A stretch of 64,000 nucleotides of DNA from Ignavibacteria bacterium (GCA_017302895.1 JAFLBV010000002.1:434001-498000), one strand, 5' to 3'; counted from the first letter of the stretch, positions 1-8,768 are shown. Translations and numbers: made by a program. Notes: generated by a model from the sequence alone, not told the origin.

Positions 1-2
1 TG

Positions 3-1649
3 ACTGATTCTCTATTGGAAAGCGTCTCTTTATCAAAGTATTTTGATAACAAATACGCTTTAGGGACATCGGGCGTTCCATACAAAAAATTGATTTCATG
101 GGACGATGGCTATTCCGACCTCTATTCAGTGGATATTACCTCCGGTGAACGAAAGCTGATAAAGAAAAAACAAAGTCAGCTTAACACCATTTCACCAAAC
201 GGCAAATTTATCGTCTGGTACGAAGAATCTGATTCATCCTACTATTCTTACGACAATGAGAGTGGAACAACCGCAAAAATTTCGAACGGTATAAGTGAGC
301 CGTTATTTGATGTGGAAAACGATGTTCCCGATCTGCCCTCAGCTTACGGAACCGGTGGCTGGACAGAAGATGACAAAAATCTTTTAATTCATTCCCGCTA
401 TGATGTCTGGATGGTCGACCCCCGCGGGGACGATAAACCGGTTAGATTAACCTCTGGAAAAGAATCAAACATTGTTTTCCGGACGCTCGATCTTGACAGA
501 GAGCTTCCTTTCTTTCATGAAAATAGCACACTCTATTTTACGGCGTTTAACAAAACTTCAAAAGAGAGCGGATTTGCAAAATTTCAGTTAAAATCCGATA
601 AAACCGCTCAGATTCTGTTTATTACGGCAAATGGATATGGAGCAATTGCCAAAGCCAAAAACAGCGACGATTTTATTATTAACAGAGAATCTTCGAAAGA
701 GTCGCCAAATATTTACTATTCAAAAGGACTCACTCCCGACCTTAAGAGAATAAGCGACATTAACCCCCAACATCAGGACTGGCTCTGGGCTGATGTACAG
801 CTCGTGAAATACTATTCCATCGACGGAAAACCTCTCGAAGGACTCCTCTATTTACCCGAAAATTTGGATAAATCGAAAAAATATCCGATGATGGTATATT
901 TCTACGAAAAGAGTTCTGATAATCTTAACAGATACTGGACTCCCTCCCCCAGCAGATCGATAATAAATCCTTCTTTTTATGCCAGCAATCAGTATGTTGT
1001 ATTTATCCCCGATATTGTTTATGAAGACGGATATCCCGGCAAAGGAGCCTATAACTGCATAGTTGGTGGAACACTTTCAATGCTTGAGCAATTTCCTTTC
1101 ATTGATCGTGAAAACATCGCACTTCAGGGACAGAGCTGGGGTGGCTACCAAACAGCATTTTTGATTACACAAACTAATCTTTACAAAGCTGCAATGGCAG
1201 GCGCACCCGTTTCAAATATGACAAGTGCTTATGGTGGAATCAGATGGGGTTCGGGTCTCGTCCGTCAGTTTCAGTACGAGAAGGGTCAGAGCAGGATTGG
1301 TGCTTCACTCTGGGAGAAGCCTGAACTCTACATCGCCAACAGTCCGTTGTTCTTCCTTGACAGAGTGCAGACTCCCCTCCTGATTATGGCAAACGACAAA
1401 GATGATGCTGTGCCATGGTATCAGGGTATCGAGCTGTATACCGGCTTGAGAAGGCTTGAAAAACCGGTCTGGATGCTCAACTACACAGGAGATGTGCATA
1501 ATCTTAAAGAGTCAAACTGGGGAAACAGAGTGGATTTGAGTATCAGGATGCTTCAATTCTTCGATCATTACCTGAAAGGTGCACCGGCACCAAAATGGAT
1601 GACCGAAGGAATCAGAGCAATTGACAAAGATAAAATTCGCGGTTATTGA
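3..1649 (+). CDS. Prolyl oligopeptidase-family (S9) serine peptidase, 5'-truncated by window edge
   Basis: C-terminal part of an S9-type peptidase. The reading frame is open to the left edge, so the true start and any signal peptide lie outside the window. The first ~270 visible residues look like beta-propeller repeats, and the rest is an alpha/beta-hydrolase domain. The nucleophile elbow GQSWGG has its serine codon at 1134-1136. The acid is the first Asp of DDAVP (1401-1403) and the histidine is in GDVHN (1497-1499), so the triad is complete and in family order. The family cleaves peptides, or oligopeptides, after selected residues, usually in the periplasm or outside the cell in this group. 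It is convergent with the deaminase gene on the other strand, and a hairpin separates them. Family assignment is firm; substrate is unknown. Confidence 0.9.
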   Translation, partial: TDSLLESVSLSKYFDNKYALGTSGVPYKKLISWDDGYSDLYSVDITSGERKLIKKKQSQLNTISPNGKFIVWYEESDSSYYSYDNESGTTAKISNGISEPLFDVENDVPDLPSAYGTGGWTEDDKNLLIHSRYDVWMVDPRGDDKPVRLTSGKESNIVFRTLDLDRELPFFHENSTLYFTAFNKTSKESGFAKFQLKSDKTAQILFITANGYGAIAKAKNSDDFIINRESSKESPNIYYSKGLTPDLKRISDINPQHQDWLWADVQLVKYYSIDGKPLEGLLYLPENLDKSKKYPMMVYFYEKSSDNLNRYWTPSPSRSIINPSFYASNQYVVFIPDIVYEDGYPGKGAYNCIVGGTLSMLEQFPFIDRENIALQGQSWGGYQTAFLITQTNLYKAAMAGAPVSNMTSAYGGIRWGSGLVRQFQYEKGQSRIGASLWEKPELYIANSPLFFLDRVQTPLLIMANDKDDAVPWYQGIELYTGLRRLEKPVWMLNYTGDVHNLKESNWGNRVDLSIRMLQFFDHYLKGAPAPKWMTEGIRAIDKDKIRGY

Positions 1650-1661
1650 TAATCAGTTGGT

Positions 1662-1702
1662 AATCAGGAGAGTGAGGTAATATCAACCTTACTTTCCTGA
1701 TT
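1662..1702. terminator. Hairpin between convergent genes, probable bidirectional terminator
   Basis: Outer arms AATCAGGA (1662-1669) and TCCTGATT (1695-1702) are perfectly complementary. Inner arms GTGAGGT and ACCTTAC pair with one mismatch around an AATATCA loop. The hairpin lies between the convergent S9 peptidase and deaminase genes and touches the deaminase stop codon. The following T-tract is short, so termination is inferred. Confidence 0.45.
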
Positions 1703-2672
1703 AATTTTCGAAATTCCCCCGCAGCGATTCATACTTCGGAAACCTTTCGATAAATCCCGATTTTCCCTGCAGTCCTCCGGTGTGATATACCAAAATCCTG
1801 TCATTTTTCTTGAAAAACCCGTTTTTCGAGAGTTCCGATACTGCAAAAAGAACTTTCCCTGTGTAAACAGGATCGAGTTCAATCTTTTGTTCGTTCTGAA
1901 AGTGGATGATAAACTGCAGAAGTTGTTCGTTTGTTTTCGCATAACCCCCGAAATGAAAACCGTCGATTACACTCAAATTGTCGAAATTCTCCACTCCCTC
2001 GGCGGCGATTGTCTTTTTTAGATTATCTATTATATTGTGGTGATCTCTTAGTACCGGAATCGACAAGAATTTTGTATGATGGTTTTTACCCTCCCAAGCA
2101 GCAAGAAGGTTACCTCCAAGTGTCCCACCCGACCCTGTAGCCATCACGATGTAATCAAATTCAGGAGCATCAGCAGGCAGCATTTCTGAAGCACCGAGGT
2201 ACCCTAATCTGTTGCTTCCACCCTCCGGAACAAAATAAAAGTCTCCAAAAATAGTGCGAAGTCTTTCGATGTATTCTTCGGAATACCTTTCCCGGTACTC
2301 ACTTCGACTTACAAAGTGAAGCCTCATTCCGAATGATTCTGCTTCCCGAAGAGTGTGATTGAGAGGATCAGTCCTCTCCCCTCTGATAACTCCTGTTGTC
2401 GGAAGACCGAAAATTTGGCCTGCACCTGCGGTAGCGTGAATGTGATTTGAGTAGGCTCCGCCAAAAGTCAGAAGCGAGTCTTTTCCCTGTTCAATGCATG
2501 CAAGTATGTTCCTTTTAAGTTTGAACCATTTGTTACCCTGAAGGACAGGATGAGTTTTATCGAATCTCTCAACAAATATATTGCCGGTTGGAAAGAGTTC
2601 ACTCTTTTGGATCGGCGTTCGGGGAACTGAATAATTCTCGAAGAACTGCTTTACTTTCGCAGAGTTTGTCAT
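1701..2672 (-). CDS. PLP-dependent deaminase/lyase (ACC deaminase / D-cysteine desulfhydrase family)
   Basis: 323 aa, full length for the 1-aminocyclopropane-1-carboxylate deaminase / D-cysteine desulfhydrase family of fold-type II PLP enzymes. The N-terminal GNKWFKLKRN segment holds the candidate PLP-binding lysine, followed by the TFGGAYSNHIHATA substrate/phosphate region. The glycine-rich MATGSGGTLGG loop near residue 180 binds the cofactor phosphate. Such enzymes release ammonia plus a 2-keto acid, or H2S and pyruvate from D-cysteine. Motifs alone do not separate the two activities, and D-cysteine desulfhydrase is the commoner one in bacteria. It is the last gene of an apparent hisS-hutH-deaminase operon, 28 bp after hutH. 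It starts at an ATG. Confidence 0.8.
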   Translation of the reverse strand: MTNSAKVKQFFENYSVPRTPIQKSELFPTGNIFVERFDKTHPVLQGNKWFKLKRNILACIEQGKDSLLTFGGAYSNHIHATAGAGQIFGLPTTGVIRGERTDPLNHTLREAESFGMRLHFVSRSEYRERYSEEYIERLRTIFGDFYFVPEGGSNRLGYLGASEMLPADAPEFDYIVMATGSGGTLGGNLLAAWEGKNHHTKFLSIPVLRDHHNIIDNLKKTIAAEGVENFDNLSVIDGFHFGGYAKTNEQLLQFIIHFQNEQKIELDPVYTGKVLFAVSELSKNGFFKKNDRILVYHTGGLQGKSGFIERFPKYESLRGNFEN

Positions 2673-2700
2673 AAATGTCCCGGTAAATTCCGTTTAGACG

Positions 2701-4296
2701 CTATTTGTTGAGTCGGAAATTCGAGATAAAAAGTCTGACAGACTCAATTTCCGAACCAAGATAAGTATCCCCTTCTGGAAGTGGCAATATTTTGTTTAAC
2801 TCATCGAAAAGAGAAGCAGTCCCTTCACCCAGCCTGCATAAATCTCCTTCAAGATAACCCGGTTTGTTGTTAGTCATTTGCAAGCCTCTCAAGGCACACA
2901 AAATCTCAACTGCAAGCACTGTTTTAAGGTTTTCCAAAACCTTCAGCAAATGAACAACACCAACACTACCCATGGAAACAAAATCTTCCTGGCCTGCTGA
3001 AGTCGAAATGGACATTACGGAAGCAGGATTCGAAAGCACTCTGTTCTCCCCTGCCCTGGAAGCCCCCGAATATTGCGCGAGCATTAGACCCGAATCACCT
3101 TTCTCAGGCGAAATTGCAAGATTGGAAGGAAGTCCAAAACTCAGGTTTTTGCTGAGCATTGAAAATGATCTTTTGTCGGATATCAATGAGAGTGTCGTAA
3201 AAGAAAGTTTAAGATAATCTATTACATTTGCCAGTGGTTGACCATGGAAGTTTGAACCGGAGTGAAAAATCAGAGAATCGTCTTCAAGTTCAAACAAAGG
3301 ATTGTCCGTTACCGAATTTATCTCTATTGTGAGGACTTCATCAAACTTTTGCAGGGCCTCAAAAGCCGCTCCGTGTACAGGTGGAACAGACCTAAAACAA
3401 TATCTGTCCTGCACTCTCTCAGTGGCTGAAGCAATATCCTGCCCTTTGAACTGAATTTTTTGGGCTTCCACTGTTGTTCGTTTTGATCCGTTCAAGAGCC
3501 TCCGCATTTCCCCGGAAACTTCTACAAGACCTTTGTGCTGTCTTTTAGAAGCAAGGAAACTGCTGAAGGCATCCTTTTCACCTCTTATTGCTTCGAGTGA
3601 AAGAGCTGCTGCCAAATTACTTGTTTTTAACAGGTTACGAGCTTCAATTGATGCAAATACAGAGTTTGCCGACATGAAATTGGTACCGTTAGTCAAGCCC
3701 ATTGCCTCTTTGAATCCCAATCTAACAGGATTCAGACCGGCTCTTTTTAGTGCATCGGGAGCCTTCAATAGTTCTCCATTGTACCATGCCCGGGCTTCAG
3801 GAAGTCCAATCATTACTCCGGCAATCATTGCCAAAGGAACGAGATCACCGCTTGCACCAACCGACCCTTCTGTAAGCACTAACGGAACGACTCCGGCATT
3901 TAACATCGACTCAAGCATCTCGACCGTCTCAATCGACATAGCAGAAACACCATGAGCGAACGAATTAAGCCTGATTATCATCATTGCCCTGACGATTTCC
4001 GGGTTCAAAGGCTCACCGGTTCCACAACTGTGCGATTTAATATATTTAATCTGAAACTCTTCAGCATCTTCAGGTGAAATGTACGTGTCTTTCAAATTTC
4101 CCACGCCCACATTCACGCCATAAATTTTCTGAAGCGGATTTTCCGAAATCTGCTGTAAAAGCCTGTCGCGACACTTTGCGATGGCAACGCGGGCATCATC
4201 AGTTAACAAAACCTTAAACGGTTTCACGGAGGCATCATAAACTTCATCTATCGTTAATGAGTGCCCGTCCAAATAAAGGATATTATTCTTGATCAT
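2701..4296 (-). CDS. hutH: Histidine ammonia-lyase
   Basis: 531 aa member of the MIO-type aromatic amino acid lyases. The self-cyclising Ala-Ser-Gly triad is at residues 148-150 in the motif GSVGASGDLVPLA. Selectivity positions match histidine rather than tyrosine or phenylalanine lyases: Ser-His at 88-89 (SHSCGTGEP, aligned with SHAAGxGEP of HutH) and a Gln-Glu-Asp in GQEDFVSMG. The enzyme removes ammonia from L-histidine to give urocanate. No hutU, hutI or hutG is present in the window, so the degradation pathway is not clustered. It follows hisS by 25 bp and precedes the PLP deaminase by 28 bp, all on the minus strand. A GGGAGAG ribosome-binding site precedes the ATG. The substrate call rests on motif comparison only. 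Confidence 0.83.
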   Translation of the reverse strand: MIKNNILYLDGHSLTIDEVYDASVKPFKVLLTDDARVAIAKCRDRLLQQISENPLQKIYGVNVGVGNLKDTYISPEDAEEFQIKYIKSHSCGTGEPLNPEIVRAMMIIRLNSFAHGVSAMSIETVEMLESMLNAGVVPLVLTEGSVGASGDLVPLAMIAGVMIGLPEARAWYNGELLKAPDALKRAGLNPVRLGFKEAMGLTNGTNFMSANSVFASIEARNLLKTSNLAAALSLEAIRGEKDAFSSFLASKRQHKGLVEVSGEMRRLLNGSKRTTVEAQKIQFKGQDIASATERVQDRYCFRSVPPVHGAAFEALQKFDEVLTIEINSVTDNPLFELEDDSLIFHSGSNFHGQPLANVIDYLKLSFTTLSLISDKRSFSMLSKNLSFGLPSNLAISPEKGDSGLMLAQYSGASRAGENRVLSNPASVMSISTSAGQEDFVSMGSVGVVHLLKVLENLKTVLAVEILCALRGLQMTNNKPGYLEGDLCRLGEGTASLFDELNKILPLPEGDTYLGSEIESVRLFISNFRLNK

Positions 4297-4321
4297 TCTG
4301 TATCTCTCCCGTACTTTTCCG

Positions 4322-5875
4322 TTACCTGTTTAACATTTGTTTTACTGCGGCAACAAGATCTTCACGCAACACTTCTTTTTGGACTTTTTGTTTCCACTCT
4401 TCCTTGTTCGTAATTGAGTCCGACATTTCTTTCCCAAGAGCGAGATCCCTGACTGTTACGACACCTTTAGCATACTCGTCACTGCCAAGAAGAAGACATA
4501 CAGGTGAATCCATTTTATCAGCATAACCGAGCTGTTTTTTCAATCCCCGTTGTGCACCATAGTAAACTTCTGTGCTGATTCCTGCATTTCTGAGCTCAGT
4601 TGCTATTTTCTGATATTCACCCATGAGTTCATCATCAAAGACAGTGACCAGAACAGACGATTTCGATTTAACATCCGAATTACCCGATAACACCAGCAAT
4701 TCACAGAGCCTGTCAACTCCTATGGATGCACCTGCAGCCGGCACTTTGATACCGAGCAGTCTTTCAACCAAACCATCGTATCTGCCACCACCGCATATGG
4801 AACCCACTTTTCTTGTATTTCCTTTTGAGTCTTCAAATGTAAGCAGCGACTCTACTTCGTAAACGGGTCCTGTGTAATATCCCAATCCGCGAACAATTGA
4901 TGGAGAAAATAAAACTCTGTTCTCGTCAAAACCGGCGGATGAAAGTAGCATGTCGATCTTTTTTAATTCTGCCAAACCTTCTGCAAATTTTTCATTTGAT
5001 CCACCCAGTCCCTCTAGCTCTGTAAGAATGTCTTCTCTTTTACTGTCTTCCGTAAATCTTTCGAAATAACCTGCTATTCCTTTTACAATTGTTTTATCAA
5101 TGCCAAGGCCCGGTATGAAAGCACCTGAGGAATCTTTTCTTCCCTCTCCGAGTTCAGCTACAATTCCCTGCACACCGACTTTATCTATTTTATCGATAAT
5201 TCTTAATACATTAGCCTCGTTTGCTTCGCCTTCGATACCGAGAGACTCGAGGAATCCGGATAATATCTTTCTGTTGTTCACCTTAACCAGATAAGAATTT
5301 CTCGCCAGCCCTATTGCTTCCAAAGCATCTGAAAGGATCATGCACGATTCAGCATCCGTTGCTACATCAGCGGTACCAACAGTATCAAAATCGAGTTGCC
5401 AGAATTCCCTGAATCTGCCCGGATCAAGCTTGGCTTCAAATCTGTAAACGGGACCGTATTGATATCTCTTGAACAAAGGGGCGTTTTTGGTCGTCAACTG
5501 ACTTTTTATCGATTGAAGGAACAATTCCTCAGCATACATTCTCGCCAAAGGGGCAGTAAGATCATACCGCATTGCGATATGGTGATTATCCATTACCACA
5601 AAATCGGACTCATCCCGTAACTCGCTCCCGTCATCTTTATAAACAGGCTCAGTCTCAGGGTTTCTGAATGAATAGACACCTTCAGCCACTGTTTCCTTGT
5701 CGGGAAGATATTTACCAAGGTTCTCAGCATATTCAAGTATCGGAGTGTCCCAATGACGAAATCCGTAAAGTTCGTAAACCTTTCCGGCTTTTTCGACCAC
5801 ATTCTTTCGTAATTCATTTAATTTCGGCTCAATATCTCTGAAACCTTTAATTTTTCGTGGAATCATTCCATTCAT
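4322..5875 (-). CDS. hisS: Histidyl-tRNA synthetase, long non-canonical form
   Basis: 517 aa class II synthetase that charges tRNA-His with histidine. The usual bacterial form is about 420-450 aa, so this is the long type seen in alphaproteobacteria and eukaryotes. Visible parts are the N-terminal PRKIKGFRD, motif 1, motif 2 around residues 141-167, the histidine signature RGLGYYTG, and the anticodon-binding domain at the C-terminus. The motif-2 loop reads RFEAKLDPGRFREF. The canonical bacterial loop is RHERPQKGRYRQF, so the arginine after Glu is replaced by Ala and the loop has one extra residue. That loop contacts the tRNA acceptor end. The cognate tRNA-His at 8652-8725 lacks the G-1:C73 pair, which fits a changed recognition mode. 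It is first in the hisS-hutH-deaminase operon. Confidence 0.95.
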   Translation of the reverse strand: MNGMIPRKIKGFRDIEPKLNELRKNVVEKAGKVYELYGFRHWDTPILEYAENLGKYLPDKETVAEGVYSFRNPETEPVYKDDGSELRDESDFVVMDNHHIAMRYDLTAPLARMYAEELFLQSIKSQLTTKNAPLFKRYQYGPVYRFEAKLDPGRFREFWQLDFDTVGTADVATDAESCMILSDALEAIGLARNSYLVKVNNRKILSGFLESLGIEGEANEANVLRIIDKIDKVGVQGIVAELGEGRKDSSGAFIPGLGIDKTIVKGIAGYFERFTEDSKREDILTELEGLGGSNEKFAEGLAELKKIDMLLSSAGFDENRVLFSPSIVRGLGYYTGPVYEVESLLTFEDSKGNTRKVGSICGGGRYDGLVERLLGIKVPAAGASIGVDRLCELLVLSGNSDVKSKSSVLVTVFDDELMGEYQKIATELRNAGISTEVYYGAQRGLKKQLGYADKMDSPVCLLLGSDEYAKGVVTVRDLALGKEMSDSITNKEEWKQKVQKEVLREDLVAAVKQMLNR

Positions 5876-5897
5876 TTTCTATCCGGGTTTTCTAAAA

Positions 5898-5930
5898 ATT
5901 ATAAATTTAAATTTACGAAAAAGTTATCAT
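5898..5930 (-). promoter_or_regulatory. hisS: Possible promoter of the hisS operon
   Basis: On the minus strand a perfect TATAAT (complement at 5898-5903) lies 22 bp upstream of the hisS ATG. A weak -35-like TAACTT sits 17 bp further upstream. The surroundings are very AT-rich, so the match could be chance. Confidence 0.3.
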
Positions 5931-5984
5931 GTTGATCCATTTTGTATTTTTGAAGAATCATTCATAAATATTACGAGACAGATT

Positions 5985-6632
5985 TTGGAACTCTTCAGCA
6001 AACTGCGCGAACCGGTAAATGGATTTACTCATTTCCTGGGTGTAGTTCTTGCGCCAGTAGCACTATTTGTGCTTTTGAATCGCGAGCATCCTGCCGTAAC
6101 AGGGACGCACATTGTTGCATTTTCAATTTTCTGTGCATCGCAGTTTTTTCTTTTTCTGGCGAGTACACTCTATCACTGGATTCCGGCCTCGGATCGAAAA
6201 CTCGTGATACTCAGGAAAATAGACCACATCATGATCTTTGTTTCAATTGCAGGTTCTTACACTCCCGTTTGTTTGATTACCCTCGGAGGTACTCTCGGGT
6301 ATGTAACACTGGGAGTGGTTTGGACGATAGCCCTTGCGGGTTTTTTCATCAAGGTATTTTGGTTGCATGCGCCGCGAAAACTGTATACAGGAATCTATCT
6401 TGCAATGGGGTGGCTCGTTCTTTTAGTCATCTATCCGCTTTACAATGCAATGCCGGAAGGTGGAATGTTTTGGCTGATTCTTGAAGCAGTATTTTATACT
6501 GTTGGTGCTCTTATCTATGCATTTAAGAGACCTGACCCGTTTCCGGGGATAATGGGATTTCACGAAATATTTCACATCTTCATCTTGTTGGGGGCATTCT
6601 CCCACTTTTATCTTTTACTCAAATTTGTTTGA
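5985..6632 (+). CDS. Hemolysin III / PAQR-family membrane protein
   Basis: 215 aa integral membrane protein with about seven predicted membrane segments. It carries the three PAQR signatures: STLYHW near residue 62, RKIDHIMIF near residue 78, and HEIFHIF near the C-terminus. The conserved His, Asp and Ser residues are thought to bind a metal. Bacterial members (hemolysin III, YqfA/TrhA) are linked to membrane-fluidity homeostasis or hydrolase-like activity rather than to true toxin function. The start is a TTG at 5985, which gives the family N-terminus MELFSKLREPVNGFTHFLG. It is a single gene, divergent from hisS. The family is clear; the biochemical role is unsettled for the whole family. 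Confidence 0.88.
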   Translation: MELFSKLREPVNGFTHFLGVVLAPVALFVLLNREHPAVTGTHIVAFSIFCASQFFLFLASTLYHWIPASDRKLVILRKIDHIMIFVSIAGSYTPVCLITLGGTLGYVTLGVVWTIALAGFFIKVFWLHAPRKLYTGIYLAMGWLVLLVIYPLYNAMPEGGMFWLILEAVFYTVGALIYAFKRPDPFPGIMGFHEIFHIFILLGAFSHFYLLLKFV

Positions 6633-6751
6633 AAATCCGGAAGTCAACATTAATCGCGCGCTTGTAAGTTAACGGCCTGTGAGAAAAACAAGATAAGACT
6701 AAGATCTCATAAAATTTTTATGCAATTTCAGTATTATCTTTATCCTTAACC

Positions 6752-6780
6752 TTGTTTTTTCCAAATCTTAATCGTATTTT
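6752..6780 (+). promoter_or_regulatory. Possible sigma70-type promoter for the secreted protein
   Basis: TTGTTT (6752-6757), a 17 bp spacer and TATTTT (6775-6780), about 50 bp ahead of the ATG at 6830. The match is moderate in AT-rich sequence. The rest of 6633-6829 shows no gene. Confidence 0.3.
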
Positions 6781-6829
6781 CCACACTTTAATAGAAATAT
6801 TTCATTAATCAATCTCACAAGAGGTTAGC

Positions 6830-8602
6830 ATGCGCAAAATGTACTCTCTCTTCTTCTTCATTTGTCTTTCACTGATCGCATCATCCCAGGATTTGCGTAT
6901 CGAGAAACCGGTCTTCTCCGCGGGCAATCAGGGTGACTGGGTTCCTGACAATGTAGTGCTCAACTATAAACCGATCGGAATGATGTCAGGAATTCAAACA
7001 TCCAACGGTGATATATATATTGCTATCAATGATACTCTTTCAACCACAAACTTGGGTCTTGTCGTCAGAAAATCGACTGATGCCGGGGTTACATGGACTA
7101 CTCTCAGCGGAGTAAACAGCAGAACAAAATTTGAAAAACTCAAACTTATTAAAAGTTCTTTGGATTCTGTTTACTGCTTCTTCCAGGAAGGTTTCAGCGT
7201 TTACAGTTGGAATATTAACGGTTCAATTTTAAATCCCGTTATGGTTGCTGGTGGTTACAGATCTTTTGATGTGGAGATAACATCAACCAATTCAATGTAT
7301 GTCGTTTTGGATTCACTCCCATCAAACAACCTGGTAAGATATGCCTCGCTCGATTATGGTTACAGTTGGATCAACAGAGGAAGTATATCCTCAGCTGCGG
7401 CATTACCATTCCTCTCCAAATCTGTAAGTGGTGATACTCTGTTTCTTAATTATATGGGACCCATCCTCGCCGATACTGCAACATCGGTCATAAGAGTTGT
7501 AAGGTACCGTGAAACAGCCCCGGGCGTATTGGCTTCAGCAACTTTTCAGGATATAGCAACCAGTACCCTTCCGAAATATGAATATAAAACAGTAGCTGGA
7601 AATGGCGTTGCCTGGTTTGTTTATACAAAGGTTGATGGAAGTTCACAACTTTGGGCGCGACAGAGCACAGACGGAGGCTTCACCTACGGCACAGAATTCA
7701 GGGTTAATCCTGATGAAACTGTTAATCAGTATGGATTTGATCTAAAAGCGAAATTTCCTGCCGGAAACGGATTCAGTTTTGTTTATCATGCTGACAGTGC
7801 TCAGGTTGGACCTTCGACTTCAGTAACTGATAAAATACAATTCGGATCTGCGCTTCAGACAGGTTCTTCGTTCCAGCCTTTTGAACAGATCAATCAAGTG
7901 CCTGCTTTCTTCTCAGCAAACAACTGCAAACCAATCATCGTCGAACTTCCGTTCTACAACAGCTCAGGTGTAGCATTTGAAGCTGAGACCGGTACAGGAA
8001 ATAAAGTCTACTGGGATGCTTTCCATCTCGTTCCTGTTGAATTGACTTCGTTCTCTGCAGATGTTTATGCAAATAAAGTCGTCCTTAACTGGTCAACAGC
8101 CACTGAAACCAACAACCGCGGATTTTCAGTTGAGAAAAAGACTATCGGAAACTGGGAAAAAATCGGATTCGTAAACGGTAACGGAACTTCAACCAGAGCT
8201 CACAATTATTCATTTATTGATAATGACAACGCCACCGGAAAGGTTTACTACAGACTGAATCAGATCGATCTGGACGGAACAAGTTCCTTCTCAAAAGTTG
8301 TTGAAGTTGATCTTTCTACACCTAATGAGTACAACTTAAGCCAGAATTATCCGAATCCTTTCAACCCTTCAACCTCAATAAAATTCGCATTGAAGGTGGA
8401 TTCAAAAGTATCTTTGAAGATATTCAACCCTCTCGGACAGGAAGTAATGACTATCCTCTCCGACAACCATGCCGCAGGAAGCTACAATATTTCCGTTAAT
8501 GCAGCAGGTTTGAACAGCGGTGTATATTTCTACACACTGGAAGCAAACGGAGTGGATGGGAGTAAATTCACTTCCACGAAGAAAATGATACTGATGAAAT
8601 AA
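6830..8602 (+). CDS. Secreted protein with type IX secretion C-terminal sorting domain
   Basis: 590 aa. A signal peptide covers roughly residues 1-20 (MRKMYSLFFFICLSLIASSQ). The middle (about 30-400) has sialidase/BNR-like features such as repeated STDAG or STDGG turns (residues about 86 and 283). Next comes a module beginning VELTSFSADVYANKVVLNW that is common in Ignavibacteria-type secreted proteins. The last ~85 residues form a T9SS type A sorting domain: YPNPFNPSTSIKF, then KIFNPLGQEV and a final SGVYFYTLEAN strand. It should be exported by Sec, carried over the outer membrane by the T9SS, and cleaved and anchored by PorU (gene at 50404). An AAGAGG ribosome-binding site precedes the ATG. 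Its catalytic function, if any, cannot be told. Confidence 0.8.
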   Translation: MRKMYSLFFFICLSLIASSQDLRIEKPVFSAGNQGDWVPDNVVLNYKPIGMMSGIQTSNGDIYIAINDTLSTTNLGLVVRKSTDAGVTWTTLSGVNSRTKFEKLKLIKSSLDSVYCFFQEGFSVYSWNINGSILNPVMVAGGYRSFDVEITSTNSMYVVLDSLPSNNLVRYASLDYGYSWINRGSISSAAALPFLSKSVSGDTLFLNYMGPILADTATSVIRVVRYRETAPGVLASATFQDIATSTLPKYEYKTVAGNGVAWFVYTKVDGSSQLWARQSTDGGFTYGTEFRVNPDETVNQYGFDLKAKFPAGNGFSFVYHADSAQVGPSTSVTDKIQFGSALQTGSSFQPFEQINQVPAFFSANNCKPIIVELPFYNSSGVAFEAETGTGNKVYWDAFHLVPVELTSFSADVYANKVVLNWSTATETNNRGFSVEKKTIGNWEKIGFVNGNGTSTRAHNYSFIDNDNATGKVYYRLNQIDLDGTSSFSKVVEVDLSTPNEYNLSQNYPNPFNPSTSIKFALKVDSKVSLKIFNPLGQEVMTILSDNHAAGSYNISVNAAGLNSGVYFYTLEANGVDGSKFTSTKKMILMK

Positions 8603-8620
8603 TTCAATTATTTAAAACTA

Positions 8621-8650
8621 AAAAGGCTGCCTTTATGGCAGCCTTTTTTT
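8621..8650. terminator. Strong bidirectional rho-independent terminator
   Basis: GGCTGCC (8625-8631), loop TTTAT, GGCAGCC (8637-8643), flanked by AAAA on the left and seven Ts on the right. It ends the plus-strand secreted-protein gene. On the minus strand it starts immediately after the tRNA-His 3' end, so it serves both. Confidence 0.9.
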
Positions 8651-8651
8651 G

Positions 8652-8725
8652 TACCGTTGATAGGATTCGAACCTATGGCCTTCTGAGCCACAGTCAGACG
8701 CTCTAACCAACTGAGCTACAACGGC
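8652..8725 (-). tRNA. tRNA-His (GTG) lacking the G-1:C73 identity pair
   Basis: A full cloverleaf of 74 nt on the minus strand. Acceptor GCCGTTG pairs with CAACGGT, with a G1.U72 wobble. The D-arm is GCTC/GAGC, the anticodon stem TCTGA/TCAGA, and the loop CTGTGGC gives anticodon GTG at positions 34-36. The T-arm is ATAGG/CCTAT with loop TTCGAAT. The base at -1 is T and the discriminator base 73 is A, so the hallmark G-1:C73 pair of tRNA-His is not encoded. CCA is not encoded either (the 3' end runs into CAAAAAAA). A promoter-like pair lies upstream and a terminator hairpin follows directly. Confidence 0.93.
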
Positions 8726-8740
8726 AGAATTTAGTCTGCA

Positions 8741-8768
8741 AATATACCAATTTTATCGTTTATTTCAA
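8741..8768 (-). promoter_or_regulatory. Probable promoter of tRNA-His
   Basis: Minus-strand TTGAAA (complement at 8763-8768), a 16 bp spacer, and TATATT (complement at 8741-8746). This places transcription start a few bases before the mature tRNA 5' end at 8725. The rest of 8769-8977 is AT-rich and shows no gene. Confidence 0.55.

Noticed and set aside
8681-8699. Other readings of the tRNA anticodon
   Set aside because: Only the loop CTGTGGC keeps the perfect five-base-pair stem TCTGA/TCAGA, giving GTG (His); shifting the loop breaks the stem.
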